From: Arabidopsis thaliana | Lineage: Eukaryota; Streptophyta; Magnoliopsida; Brassicales; Brassicaceae | DNA length: 64,000 nucleotides | Reading direction: 5' to 3' | Assembly (NCBI RefSeq): GCF_000001735.4 | Contig: NC_003075.7 | Location: forward strand, 14,261,001 to 14,325,000 | In this document: positions 1 to 11,534 of the stretch, piece by piece | Numbering within the stretch: the first letter of the stretch is position 1 | Layout: each line of letters opens with the position of its first letter | Translations under genes and position numbers: made by a program | Notes under the pieces: generated by a model | What the model was told of the DNA's origin: nothing | What the model saw: the letters and a program-made list of their open reading frames with translations, nothing else | Databases searched by the model: none

Positions 1-2879
1 TGATCTCATGTCCCTACACTCCTCAACAAAATGGTATTGCTGAAAGAAAACATCGTCACATTACAGAACTTGGTTCGTCAATGATGTTTCAAGGCAAAGT
101 TCCTCAGTTTTTGTGGGTAGAAGCTTTTTACACTTCAAATTTCCTGTGCAACCTTCTTCCATCCTCAGTTCTCAAAGATCAGAAAAGTCCATATGAAGTT
201 CTTATGGGAAAGGCTCCAGTCTACACTTCTCTTCGAGTTTTTGGATGTGCCTGCTATCCTAATCTCAGACCTTATGCAAGTAACAAGTTTGATCCTAAAT
301 CGTTACTATGTGTTTTCACAGGTTATAATGAGAAGTACAAGGGATACAAGTGTTTTCATCCGCCTACAGGGAAGATATATATCAACAGACATGTTCTATT
401 TGATGAATCCAAATTCCTTTTTTCAGATATCTATAGTGACAAAGTTTCAGGTACAAACTCAACTTTAGTCTCAGCTTGGCAAAGCAACTTTCTCCCGAAG
501 AGTATTCCTGCAACTCCAGAAGTCTTGGATATCTCTAATACTGCAGCTTCTTTCAGTGATGAACAAGGTGAATTCTCTGGTGCTGTTGGAGGAGGAGGTT
601 GTGGGTGTACGGCGGACTTAGATTCTGTTCCTATAGGCAACAGTCTCCCTTCTTCTCCAGTTACTCAGCAGAATTCACCACAACCAGAAACTCCTATCTC
701 TTCTGCAGGTTCAGGAAATGATGCAGAAGACTCAGAGTTGAGTGAAAATTCAGAAAATTCAGAAAGTTCAGTGTTCAGTGAAGCTACAACAGAAACAGAA
801 GCTGCTGACAACACTAATGATCAAAGTCATCCTATGATAACAAGGTCTAAATCAGGCATTTTCAAGCCAAATCCCAAATATGCTATGTTTACAGTAAAGA
901 GTAACTACCCTGTACCAAAGACAGTCAAAACAGCTCTTAAAGACCCTGGATGGACTGATGCAATGGGTGAAGAGTATGACTCTTTTGAAGAAACACATAC
1001 TTGGGATTTGGTTCCACCTGACTCGTTCATTACTCCTTTAGGCTGCAGGTGGGTTTTCAAAACGAAGCTAAAGGCTGATGGAACTCTTGATAGATTAAAG
1101 GCTCGTCTTGTTGCTAAGGGCTATGAACAAGAAGAAGGAGTTGATTACATGGAGACTTATAGTCCAGTGGTTCGCACAGCCACAGTGAGAACAATCTTAC
1201 ATGTTGCAACCATTAACAAGTGGGAAATCAAGCAACTTGATGTTAAAAATGCCTTTTTACATGGTGATTTGAAAGAGACTGTGTACATGTACCAACCTCC
1301 AGGTTTTGAAAATCAAGACAGACCTGATTATGTGTGCAAGCTCAACAAAGCCATTTATGGTCTTAAACAAGCTCCGAGAGCTTGGTTTGACAAGTTCAGT
1401 ACTTTTCTCTTGGAGTTTGGTTTCATCTGTACCTATTCAGATCCTTCTCTGTTTGTGTTTCTGAAAGGAAGAGATCTCATGTTCCTCTTGCTCTATATGG
1501 ACGACATGCTTCTCACAGGCAACAATAGTGAACTGTTGGACACACTGCTTGTCTCTCTGAATAAAGAGTCCGCATGAAAGACATGGGAATGCTGCATTAC
1601 TTTCTCGGAATTCAGGCTCATTTTCACTGAGAAGGGTTGTTCTTGCATCAAGAGAAATATGCTATGGATCTCCTTGTTGCAGCAGGAATGGCAGATTGTG
1701 CCCCAATGCCAACCCCTTTGCCTCTTCAATTGGATAAAGTTCCTGGTCAACAAGAAAGCTTTGCTGATCCTACTTATTTTCGGAGCTTGGCTGGTAAGTT
1801 ACAATATCTTACTCTTACTCGTCCTGACATTCAATTTGCAGTCAATCTTGTGTGTCAAAAGATGCATTCCCCCACAGTTGCTGATTTCAATCTCCTCAAA
1901 AGAGTCTTACGCTATCTCAAAGGAAAAGTTCAAATGGGTCTCAACTTACACAACAACACGGATATCACTTTGCGTGCTTATAGTGATAGTGACTGGGCAA
2001 ACTGCAAAGAGACTAGAAGATCTGTTGGTGGTTTCTGCACTTTTCTTGGCACTAACATAATCAGTTGGTCTGCAAAACGTCATCCAACAGTCTCAAGGTC
2101 CTCAACAGAAGCTGAGTATAGGACCCTCTCTATCGCAGCTACAGAAGTGAAGTGGATCTCATCTTTGCTTCGTGAAATAGGCATCTATCAACCTGCACCA
2201 CCGGAGTTGTACTGTGACAACCTCTCTGCTGTCTACCTCACTGCAAATCCAGCAATGCACAACCGGTCTAAGGCCTTTGATGTTGATTTTCACTATGTTC
2301 GAGAACGTGTTGCCTTGGGAGCTTTGGTTGTCAAACATGTCCCTGCTTCTCATCAACTTGCAGACATCTTCACCAAGTCTCTTCCCCAACGTCCATTCTT
2401 TGACTTAAGGTACAAACTTGGCGTTGTTTTACCTCCCACACCAAGTTTGAGGGGGTGTGTGAATCAGAGAGAACCTCCTCTACAATCAGAAGCTTTGCTT
2501 TCTGCGAATGGACCTGCAACACTCAACAATACTTTGGGCCTCAGTCAAAGTGTCAAGCCCATCAACCTCAAGTCTTCTCTACCTTGCAACGGTAACAAGA
2601 TTCCTCAATTTCCAGCGCATCAACGTACGGGATTCACAGCTAATCATTTGTCCCTTCATAACAAATTTGATCCTCTTTGTTCCTCTGTCGTGATGTGCAG
2701 CTAATGACGTGTGACCTAGTGTCTCACCATTTTGGGGTTCATATATAAACCCTTCTCTGTCATTGTAAACCTTAAGCTGAAATATTCAATAAAGAGATTT
2801 CTCTTCATCATCGTTTTATCAATACTTTCACTATTTTAGTCTTTCAATTACTTCTTTGTTATAGAATTTAACCACAACA
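1..2879 (+). mobile_element. Ty1/copia LTR retrotransposon, 3' portion (fossil)
   Basis: The + strand encodes, in order, the end of a copia integrase, a serine-rich linker, reverse transcriptase with the YMDD active-site box (about 1495-1507), and RNase H ending in the ADIFTKS-type motif near 2365-2380. The order integrase-RT-RNase H is diagnostic for Ty1/copia rather than Ty3. A polypurine tract (2448-2455) leads into a putative 3' LTR. The 5' part lies outside the window. The coding region looks broken in about one or two places, so this is a fossil, although codon identity to the family consensus is still easily readable, suggesting moderate age. Corresponds to a locus annotated as a transposable-element gene upstream of NINJA (from memory). 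Confidence 0.93.
2456..2879 (+). repeat. Putative 3' LTR of the copia element
   Basis: The segment follows the polypurine run TTTGAGGGGG, begins TGTGTG and ends near CCACAACA, as expected for TG...CA LTR ends. It contains a TATA-like stretch and an AATAAA signal in the order typical of an LTR. The matching 5' LTR is outside the window, so both ends are estimates and no target-site duplication can be tested here. Confidence 0.5.
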
Positions 2880-3329
2880 TTATCAATTTATTAACTATTA
2901 AGTAAGAGTTTGACATTATTCTTGCAGGTTTTCTGTACAACCAACCGTATCAATGGTATCAGGTTTTGACATGACATTACATAATTGAAGGTTTTGCTGT
3001 CGTTACATAGTAGTCAAAATCAAAGTGAATTATTTTACCAAAATAGTTGTTTAGATTTTAACCAAAGGAACAAAGGACACCGATAATGTTATGGTTATAT
3101 ATAATTTCCTTTCAACCAAAAAACAAAAAGGAAAGAAGAGGATTACATAAGGAATTGTGATGAAGTAGAGAGATTACAACAACATAACAGAAAGCTCAGT
3201 TAAAAAACTTTGGCTTGAGAGTTTGATCCGACTAAACATAATAAAATGTATGTTCCAAAAAGAAACTCATTACAAACCCTTCCATTTGTTTACAAGATTT
3301 CAGACATCTTTTTTTCCGGTGGTGACTTT
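2880..3329. other. Spacer plus NINJA 3' UTR
   Basis: No coding feature is seen. The part next to 3329 is presumably the 3' UTR of NINJA on the minus strand; the part near 2880 is AT-rich flank of the copia LTR. Confidence 0.6.
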
Positions 3330-4680
3330 TCAGGTGTGAGCTGACGCTGCAGTCATTCCCATGGATGATTCTGGGCTAACGTACTCCTCGCTTGCGTGCC
3401 GTACAAACTCCTCCGGTGACATGTGCGAGCCGTGGCAAGCGCATACGATTTTGATCTGGTTTGCGTTGTACCGGTATGTGACACCTGAGATTGTCCGTCC
3501 GTGTGGGCCTGAACCAGTGGTTGAGACCCACGGTAAGTTGGGACGTGCCCCGGATCCTCCAAACTTCACATCTGCTGCCATTCCAGGTTTTATGGCAGAA
3601 AAGTCGAAAGAGAAAGCGGTATTGAGGTTGCTGTTGTCTCCCGTTGGTCGTTCTGATGCATCCTCGGATGAACCTTCTTCTGCAACAGGTTGTTTGCCTT
3701 CGCCTTTTGCAGTAGCTTTTTGGAAGGAAAAGTTACTATTTTTGCTGTAAGAGTACTAAATCGTGTTTTAAGGGAAGGTTTTGCTTACCTGAGTTTGATG
3801 GAACTCTTCCAGCAAATGGAGATTGAGAAAGTGCGACAATCCCTCCTGAACCGTCCTTATCTAGCATAGGGAGCTGGACTGGTGAGTATCCGAACATAAT
3901 CGGGAGATTTCCAGCATTAGCATTAGGCTGCAATAGACTTGTAGCTGCTGCGTGTTGTCCAGACTCTTTTGTCGGTAAAGAGTAAGGCATACTAGTGACG
4001 ACATTTTGCGGATGAACTGTGAAAGGTACGGTGTAACTCATGTTGCGCATTGTAAACTCTTCAGTGCCAGATCCACCATGGTTGCTCCTCCTTTGACCAG
4101 TTAAGTTGTCCACAATGTTTGTATCAGTAGGAGGACGAACCACCTCCTTTGCGTGGTTGGAAGAAGAACCACCACCTACTTCAGACTCTGCTACATCTTC
4201 GTTTTCAGCTGTTGATCCTTCATCTGTCGCAGTTGAAACATGGGATGCTTTTGTCTTCTTCTCATGCATATCAACATGAGACGAGTCCTTCTCTTTTTTC
4301 TTATCATCATTCATCCCCGGGAACCCGAACTTTCTTTTGTTCCCTGCTTCTTTCCGTGACTCATCCTCCACCCACAAAGGTTTCGTAGAAGCTTCAGCCT
4401 CAGTTGTAGGAGCTTTTGAGAGGTCATTGAAGAAATTTTGTGGAGGCTGTTGACCCGAATCACTTCTCTGAGAACCAGAACTCGGCTCTGCAGGTCTTTG
4501 AGAAGTTGGATGCAGGAAGTTCTTAAAGTCATCAATCACTTTAGCACTTCTATCGCCTCCTTCTGCCCTGTAGTTCTCTGAGGAGCTTCCAGCATTATTA
4601 TTATTGTTACCCTTAGCTTTTCCTGTTGATCCTCCACAAGAAAGACCCAAGCTGAGCTCGAGCCCATTATCATCGTCCAT
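3330..4680 (-). CDS. NINJA: NINJA, jasmonate-signalling adaptor (AFP/NINJA family)
   Basis: Two coding exons, complement(join(3330..3715, 3789..4680)), give 425 aa, the length I know for Arabidopsis NINJA. The N-terminus carries the EAR repression motif LELSLGL at residues 7-13. The middle is low complexity with a basic KRK-type segment, and the C-terminal domain (about 340-425, ending in the region with NQIKIVCACHGSHMSPEEFV) is the conserved family C domain. From published work, NINJA links JAZ repressors to the TOPLESS co-repressor through the EAR motif and so keeps jasmonate-response genes off in the nucleus; the C domain contacts JAZ ZIM domains. The 5' UTR appears to have an intron (4758-5535), leaving the ATG at 4680 in the second exon. 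The NINJA identity is firm; the start is the first ATG of the conserved N-terminus. Confidence 0.97.
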
Positions 4681-5640
4681 TTTTTCTCAAACTTTTTAAG
4701 CAAACTCTGAGCAGGTCAACAGATCTTCAGAGCACCGTCAACAATCTTGATTACCATCTGAGAAAAATACATCATGGGCAGAAAAGGACTCATTATCCAA
4801 AGCTAACCAATGGTTTCTAGAAAAAAGAATCAAACGCAAAGCTAAGAACTTTGAGAATCATAGATGGCTGCGGAAGTAAACTTCTTCTAAATTTATAAAA
4901 AGAAACACATCTGCTTGAACTTGCAACAAACATCACATGCTTTGCCAAAATCAATCCTAGTATTCAGTATAACAAATTAACAAGCTACCAGAACTCTCAG
5001 AAACATTGGACTCGGATAGTACCTTAGAAACAAAACCATTGAAAGAAACAATTCAGCAATTCTCCAGAAACTTTCTTCTCGCTCCTACCAAGTACCTTTT
5101 GAGTTCTGTGATAACAAAAAAAGACCATTTCTACAACTTAGGTTCTGAAAACCCCCAATATTCATCATTTCCATTTTGAGAAACTAAACTAAAATGGAAA
5201 CAAAGCAAAGACACACATCACTCACACTTGTATGTCAGCTAACAAAAAAAAAAAAGGAATCAAAATCCAGAAATCAGAGTGAGAGATAGCACAAAGATCT
5301 AGTAACTGATAAGACACTATGCAGATCTGTCAGCTAAACGAGCTACATACGAAGAAACAAATCAATTGACTTTCTAAAGATCGAAATCATCAAAAGAATC
5401 ATAACCTAGACGCGATCAGATTAAAACCCTGACCCCTAACTACACAGCAATAATGCCAAATCAGCTCAAATTAAATCACAATAAGCCGAATAAAGCTAAA
5501 ACAGAAGCCGAAATCAGAATCGAGAAGATGAAAACCTGATGAAACCGAGGAAGAAGACGAACAAACCCTAGAGCTTCTTCGCAGCGTGGCGGCTCCTAGA
5601 CAGTTGCATCAGCGATTGGGGCTTCTTCGGGTTCGGACAA
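4681..5640 (-). other. NINJA 5' UTR with leader intron
   Basis: Minus-strand sequence shows a donor (CATCAG|GT at 5536/5535) and an acceptor (TCTCAG at 4758-4759 edge), so the leader exons are about 5536-5640 and 4681-4757. Position of the transcription start is a guess. A leader intron fits constitutive expression but I cannot show it. Confidence 0.6.
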
Positions 5641-6280
5641 CTAGTACGGACCATTTCCCTTTTCCCTTCGTAATACTAATAATTATTATTTTATTGTACA
5701 ATTAGTTTCGATTTCGTCCATGTGTATCTTGTGCATTTTCTTAACTTTTGAATAAATAACAATCGTATAGTCAGCATATATACTACATGTTTGCAATCAT
5801 GAATATATTTGTACATTGTACATGTCCAATGCATGAATAGAAATACATGGGCCCAATTTTCTTTTTAAAGCCAAACTAGTCCATAACTATTCACATCTAC
5901 CAACAGATTTTTCATTTCTTTAACAAGTTTTAGAGGAAACACATATGACATATCTTATGCGTTTTTATAAAGATATACTAAAAAGTTGGTCACATAGTAT
6001 ATAATCTATATTTTCTAGTCACCACTTTCTTTAGAATAGTTGGATAAGAGAGACAACATTACAAGATATGCTAAAACGATTTAATTACTCCATATGTGTG
6101 TAAATCGTCACTTAATTTAATACTTCAAAATTTCCTTCGAAAAAGACATAGCTAAAGATATGTGGGGATAATATATATATATATATATATAATAGTATCA
6201 AAAGCTGTTTGCCAAAAAAAAAAATTCAAAACGATAGGTTTATATATATATATATTTTAGATTGATTCATGATCAATAAA
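5641..6280. other. AT-rich spacer
   Basis: No coding feature. Contains a (TA)n tract near 6171-6190 and another at 6241-6254 just before the tRNA gene. Confidence 0.7.
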
Positions 6281-6362
6281 GTCGCTTTGGCCGAGTGGTT
6301 AAGGCGTGTGCCTGCTAAGTACATGGGGTTTCCCCGCGAGAGTTCGAATCTCTCAGGCGACG
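6281..6362 (+). tRNA. tRNA-Ser (anticodon GCT)
   Basis: The 82-nt sequence folds as a class II tRNA. The acceptor stem GTCGCTT pairs with AGGCGAC (one G-T wobble). The anticodon loop CTGCTAA carries anticodon GCT, decoding the serine codons AGC and AGT. There is a long variable arm (GGGG/CCCC), expected for serine tRNA, and a T arm GAGAG-TTCGAAT-CTCTC. The A-box TGGCCGAGTGG and B-box GTTCGAATC are both present. No intron. T-runs downstream (from 6369) can serve as the RNA polymerase III terminator. The encoded tRNA looks functional. Confidence 0.97.
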
Positions 6363-6390
6363 TTATCATTTTATTTTTGATATTTCCAGC

Positions 6391-6904
6391 TTTTTTTTCT
6401 TTGTCAGGCTTTTCCAGTTTTTTTTCCTCCTAAATTGACATGGTTTTATTTTTTTTGTACAAAAAATTGACATGTTTTTTTTTTAATACAAAAATTGACA
6501 TGTTAAGACTTAAGACTAAAGAGGAAATTGGAAATTGGAAATTTGAATATTATAAAATAAAATTATCTTATGTTGTAAAATTTTAATGGCATGAAAATAT
6601 GTTACTTATGTAAAAATAAAATAATGAAAACAAACATGGTTAATAATATTGAAAAGCTACAACATGAATAAATATATACTTTGATTGACTCATAAGCAAT
6701 AAAGTTACATGGTTTTTTTTTTATTATTTCTGATGCTATTATTCATAGTTTTATAAGTTTGAAAAATAAATTAAAAAGGATCATTAACAATTCAAAGGAT
6801 AAATAGACTTGTTTCTCTCTTTTTAATCGTCATATTAAATACCATAAGATGTCGAATTTTTCAACCTAATGTCTACGTTGATGATGTTGTGGCTATCCAC
6901 CGTG
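6391..6904 (+). repeat. Left arm of ~0.5 kb inverted repeat
   Basis: This stretch reappears in reverse complement at 11535-12040, roughly 90 percent identical by eye. Shared landmarks in order are CTTTGTCAGGCTTTTCCAG, the GACATGTTAAGACTTAAGACT block, a GACTCATAAGCAATAAAGTTACATG block, and GTTGTGGCTATCCACCGTG at the inner end. I see no open frame. It may be a copy of a non-autonomous DNA element family (MITE or Helitron-like), but I cannot recognise the family. Confidence 0.85.
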
Positions 6905-7414
6905 AGACGGTGAAGAAGACCCCTCACCGTCTCCCACATACAAAATCGCCGCCGCCTATCACATTGTTTCAAAGAAACTCCTCCTCACCGACTTGCTCTC
7001 AATAGAAGTGAACTCCCATCTCCCAACCCTAGTCCCAGGAGCCTCCATCATCGTTACCAACAATTCACGATAATACAACTCTAAATATTATTCTCTCAGC
7101 TTCAACTTCTCATGAAAATCATATATGTTTTGTTACTCTTCAAAAATCCAAGGAATAAAATGATAGAAAAAAATATATTCTTAGAGCTCTTGGTGATTTC
7201 ATACTTGTCTTGATTGATATCACAATATTCAGAACAAGTAATCACAAGTAGAAGACAAGCTTTAAAAAGAGGAAGAAGAAGAGACTTGTAGTTATTGCAT
7301 TGAGAACAAGTAATCACAGATTCACAGTATAGTCGTCATCAAAGGACTTGAAGTCAACCCTACGGTAACTTTTTATTGAGCAGCAGAGGATGAGCATTCC
7401 GGTTCAGGTTTACT
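6905..7414. other. Spacer between inverted-repeat arm and UPF0725 gene
   Basis: No gene called. 6930-7075 is less AT-rich than its surroundings and one + frame stays open for about 45 codons, so it might be a captured gene scrap, but I recognise no family. The remainder overlaps the probable 3' UTR of the UPF0725 gene. Confidence 0.5.
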
Positions 7415-8885
7415 CTAGGGCGGTTCATCCTCCCCAATTAAATCGCTTGGTATGGCTTGCCAAGAGTCAACTTCTAGACGAATGTGTCCCGGTTTTCCAT
7501 CCATGGCTTTCCGTACTATTGTTTGGTACTCGACATGCTTACCACTCGGATGATGATCACCACTGCCCTTGAAACCCATGTAGAAGATAGCGTTGTTGGC
7601 CTTGAGCTTCAAGTGCGGCGACTCTTCACAGCTCTTCCGAGTCTGTACAATTACATACTTGATCTTTAATGGTAGAAAACTCCTCACCAGCGAGCTCTTT
7701 ATATGATACAAAATACATTTCATTTGGTTAGTGAAGAGAAGTGGAGGCAAACATAACATCACGTCTTTCAAGAGAAAAAAGGAAGGTAAAAGAACATATA
7801 CCGCATGCCATTTCCAGTTGGAGTACAATGCAATCTCAGCATACAGATGAAGCCACTCATTTTCTAGAATGTCTGATTCTTGCACCTGTGATGTGTAACA
7901 TGTTGTGAATCATCAATGGAAAACTATCGTATGCTATTCCAAAACCAGATTACGTACGAAAAATTACCACATAGTATTCATCCTTGGCTGCAGCCAACAA
8001 ATCTTTTGTCAACCACTTAGGCAGTTTACCTTTGTAGTAAACATCGATGGCCTCCTCTTCCCATCCCCATATCCACCCACGTCCAATACAAGTATTATGA
8101 GGGCCAGTAGGACCTGAACACCACAACACCCAAACGATAAATAAAAGCTAAACCGAAGGAAGATACATGACATGACAACAACAACAACAACAACAACAAT
8201 GTTGAGATACTACACATACCTTTTAATCTAGCAATATATGTCTCTACCACAAGGTATCCATGTTCTGAAGTTTGATACCATTCACTTACGTACGTTTGAA
8301 AAGTGCATGGAGAGTTGTTGTATGTGTCTATTGCCTCCAACGTTATGTAGTAGTAGTCCCCAGAACTTACCCCAATGTTATTAGTGTTGTACTTGGGAAT
8401 GCACATGAGTTTGAGGTTGGTTCCCTAAAAGTAGAGATAGAATTCAAACATTAAATAAAGGAACTACGTCACGAAGAAATCACTATAAAAACTATTACAA
8501 ACAAAAAATTAAAAAAAATTAGAAACAATGGAAGATATTGTTTGTTTACCTCGTGAAGAAGATTGTAACAGTGAAGTCCCAATCTTCCAAAAAGTTCGAT
8601 ATCATAAGTATAAGCATTCTCATCTTTCAATGGACAGGGCTTTATCCCAGCATATCTAAAGTAATCAACATCAAAACCCTGTCCACGTTCACAATTCCAA
8701 GAATGTATCATCAGACTAATCCCAAATTTTGAGAAAAGCACCGATCAATCTAATTATGACGAAAGCAACTTAGAAAGAGAGAGAGAGAGAGTTATTACAT
8801 CGGACTCTTCAACTTGCCGTCTATACACTTTTTCTTCTTCAGGGTCCATTTCAATATCACTCTCGCTACTATCGTTCTCCGACAT
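7415..8885 (-). CDS. UPF0725 (DUF626) family protein
   Basis: Six coding exons can be read on the minus strand: 8799-8885, 8550-8678, 8220-8424, 7968-8113, 7802-7885 and 7415-about 7696, all with GT/AG borders and matching phases, giving about 310 aa. The protein begins with an acidic segment (MSENDSSESD...EEE) then the DUF626 core with the motif series GFDVDYFRYAG, YTYDIELFGRLGLHCYN, GTNLKL, YYITLEA and a C-terminal PSDLIGEDEPP. This is a plant-specific family expanded in Brassicaceae with no established biochemical function. The last acceptor is uncertain: a site at 7697-7698 is in phase, but another in-phase acceptor about 36 nt further on exists. No signal peptide or membrane segment is seen. 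I think this is At4g28920. Confidence 0.88.
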
Positions 8886-9224
8886 TCTCCCCAAACCCCA
8901 GTATCACCTGAACACTAATTTTCTTGGAAATTCCTCAAATCTATCTGTTCGAACGAGGTAGCAAAATATGTTCTTCGAGACTATATATAAAGGAACTTGA
9001 TGATTTTGGATGGCCACATGGCGTTTTACTATTCACTCCCTCTTATAAATTGAAATTTATTCCCAACAATGATGAGAATGGTAATTATTATTCACTCTTA
9101 AGATAAGAAATCATTTAAAATTTTAATAATGTTTTGGGGATTTATTAAAATTTTGTTTTATTTTTTTATGATCACCACATGGCATAATAAATCTTGGGAA
9201 AATATCCCTAAACAATTAGGACGA
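8886..9224. other. Promoter side of UPF0725 gene
   Basis: AT-rich spacer with no coding feature; it must hold the promoter and leader of the minus-strand UPF0725 gene. Confidence 0.55.
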
Positions 9225-9556
9225 GATATTTTACCATAAAGATATTTAAACAAGAAATTATTGAGATTTCATATAGGTAACTACACTTTGGTAAATTTTA
9301 ATGAAAAACATTATGTAAACTATAGTGATATTGAAACATTTTAATTTATCACAATCTATAAACGTATCTAGTAATATCTCATTTAACAATATTGATGATG
9401 ATGGATGTTTTTTTTTGAAATAACAACTAGTTTTTTAAAGAAATTTAATTTCTTTACTTAATATCAAATTTTACATTTCTATATAAAATTCGTCAAATTT
9501 TAATTGATTTTTAGTAATTAACTTAACGTAGTGATGTAGAAACCTTTATTTGATTT
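9225..9556 (+). repeat. Direct repeat copy 1 (~0.33 kb)
   Basis: Sequence starting GATATTTTACCATAAAG and ending near GTGATGTAGAAAC recurs in the same orientation at 12063-12362, with small indels. AT-rich, no open frame. Possibly a non-autonomous transposon fragment duplicated together with the nearby inverted repeat. Confidence 0.85.
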
Positions 9557-10071
9557 AGCTACGACACAGTAAACTCCTCTTCTGAAGTTTGCAGATTGCC
9601 CTTACATCTGCCAAAATGACCGAGTTTGCGATCCTGACTCCGAAGTTTGGAGATGAACCGCCGCAGCGTGAAGCATCAGCTCATAAGGTTTTGAAGGCCA
9701 AAGGAGAACCATGGATGGATTGTCGGCACACATTTGCTTAGAAGTTGACTCTTTGTCTAGAAGTTTACTGTGAAACAACGAAATCGATTTTTTCTAGCTT
9801 TTTATTTCTTATTTTTGATATAGGTTTTAAATACTAATTCCACATGTGCTTTTTGAGACAATTTCTCTTTTGTTTATGTTTTAATAAATTAGCAAAACAC
9901 TAAAAGGTTAATAAGTACTAAATGAGTTGGCCAACTTGAATTGGTCAAAAGTTGTAAGCCTAATCCCAATTGTAAAAAAAAAGAAAAAAAGTGGAGAAGG
10001 TCTCTGTATATAATAAACACAAACTTCTACCATCATTCACAAACTTAAAAGCCTTAAATTAATCTCCAACT
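9557..10071. other. Spacer upstream of secreted orphan gene
   Basis: 9590-9760 has higher GC than its flanks and looks like a gene scrap without an open frame I can assign. The 3' part carries the TATA box of the next gene. Confidence 0.5.
10007..10016 (+). promoter_or_regulatory. TATA box of secreted orphan gene
   Basis: TATATAATAA lies 56 bases before the ATG at 10072, leaving room for a short leader of about 25-30 bases. Confidence 0.6.
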
Positions 10072-10578
10072 ATGTTTATGGCCATAAAAATTTCCACCCT
10101 TTTCCTCCTCTTCCTTTTGGTTGAACCATGCACCCCAAGATACATACCAGCAGATCTACATGAGGCCAACGAAGAAGGGAGACAAGTACTAAAGGTACCA
10201 GATGAATCAAAGAGGCGCTACCTCCGTTTATTTAAATGGAAGGTGGAAGATTTGCAACGTGAAGCAGATGAGAAATACCCACTCTGGAAATCTACCAATC
10301 ACTTGGACCGATCTTTGTTCCTACTAGAGAAAGCTCAGGATTATGTTCAGCTTTGGGACACGTGGAGGAAGGGCACATCTTTTGCCGGAAACCCATACGG
10401 TGACTTGCGGAACAATGTTCAAGGTGACTTGTGGCCTAAACACTATGATTACTGTCGTCAATCTGAGGGCACAAATCTCTTGACTTACTTGATGTATGAT
10501 TTTTGTCGTCAATCTGAGGGTGCAAATCTCCTCAAGTACATGACCTATGGCCTCAGTCCAGAAGCTGACTTGGTTTAG
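10072..10578 (+). CDS. Small secreted protein of unknown function
   Basis: A single exon encodes 168 aa. Residues 1-22 are a clear signal peptide (basic start then FLLFLLV core, probable cut near CTPRY), so the mature product is likely secreted. The mature chain is rich in charged and aromatic residues (K, R, E, D, W, Y), with a predicted helical stretch around residues 35-75. The C-terminal third contains an imperfect tandem repeat: CRQSEGTNLLTYLMYD followed by CRQSEGANLLKYMTYG. There is no transmembrane segment after the signal and no catalytic motif I know. It sits inside the 4.6 kb interval bracketed by an inverted repeat. I think this is the unannotated-function locus At4g28930. An in-frame alternative start at codon 3 (MAIKIS) would only shorten the signal peptide. 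Confidence 0.8.
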   Translation: MFMAIKISTLFLLFLLVEPCTPRYIPADLHEANEEGRQVLKVPDESKRRYLRLFKWKVEDLQREADEKYPLWKSTNHLDRSLFLLEKAQDYVQLWDTWRKGTSFAGNPYGDLRNNVQGDLWPKHYDYCRQSEGTNLLTYLMYDFCRQSEGANLLKYMTYGLSPEADLV

Positions 10579-11534
10579 TTCCTTAATTTTTTTCTTTTAA
10601 TTCTTTTTTTTCTTTTTTTTAGTAGGCTTTTCGTCTTGGTTTTGAGATTTAATTTGTTTCCAAAAGAGACATTATTATTATAACAATAAAAATAAACAAC
10701 TAATTGTGATCGGAGAATATGAATTGTAATCAGAGATGTGTTCGTTAAACAAGAGCAATTTTCATAACTTATTTTCCTTTATGATGAATATATAAGAAAG
10801 AAATCACAAGCGCACCATAACTTATTTATGCTCCAGCTGCCTTTGATCTTCGAAAGCAATCCTTATTTATGAGCTCGGCTAAGGGTTGGATTGATATTCA
10901 AAAGTGATTTAGGATAACTCTATTAACGATAAGTAGACTTAATCAAAGATTTAATGTTATCAAACAATATTATTATTTATTTGATAATTATATTCTGTTA
11001 AGATATTTTAGTGAGGATACTTTAGTAATTTATAATTGAAAAAAAACTTTAAATAGTTTTTTCAAAGGCAATTTAAAAGACCGTATTGCCTACCAATTTT
11101 TTATTTAAAGACTGTATTTTTCATAAATAAATAAGAATGTAGGGTATTTCCCCCAATTTAATTTTTTAATTAGTCAATGAGTAATATCCGTTAATTATCC
11201 GTTATTATTTCTTTCGTCCCAAACCTCTGGAGACTCTTTTGACTTATGATAACCTTTCTTGCCCTGACTGATGGTACATACATAAGTCAATTTAGCTTTT
11301 GTTATCTTCGGTGAGAATTAAAAGGACAAAAAAAAAACGCTCCAAAACCTATTTACTAGGGTACATTTTTTACCAAATCTTAAATTCAACGCAAGATCAT
11401 GTGTTTACGGTTTACCCACCAAGCAACCGCTGAACACGAGATTGTCACAAACGTAATGATAATCGTCCAACCTCTCCAGCCCATAGAGTCCGTGTGGTTT
11501 TCGCCGTGTGTTGTGAAGTGATACGGTGCCGATA
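10579..11534. other. AT-rich spacer with chimeric scrap
   Basis: No gene seen. The sequence TAAGGGTTGGATTGATATT near 10876-10896 is repeated at 12051-12070, where the right inverted-repeat arm meets the second direct-repeat copy. 11400-11530 is slightly GC-richer without an assignable frame. Confidence 0.6.

Noticed and set aside
3361-3750. Plus-strand 129-codon frame across the last NINJA exon
   Set aside because: Antisense shadow of the conserved NINJA C domain.
8175-8200. ACA trinucleotide run resembling a short repeat array
   Set aside because: Simple microsatellite in an intron of the UPF0725 gene; not an array with spacers. No CRISPR expected or seen.
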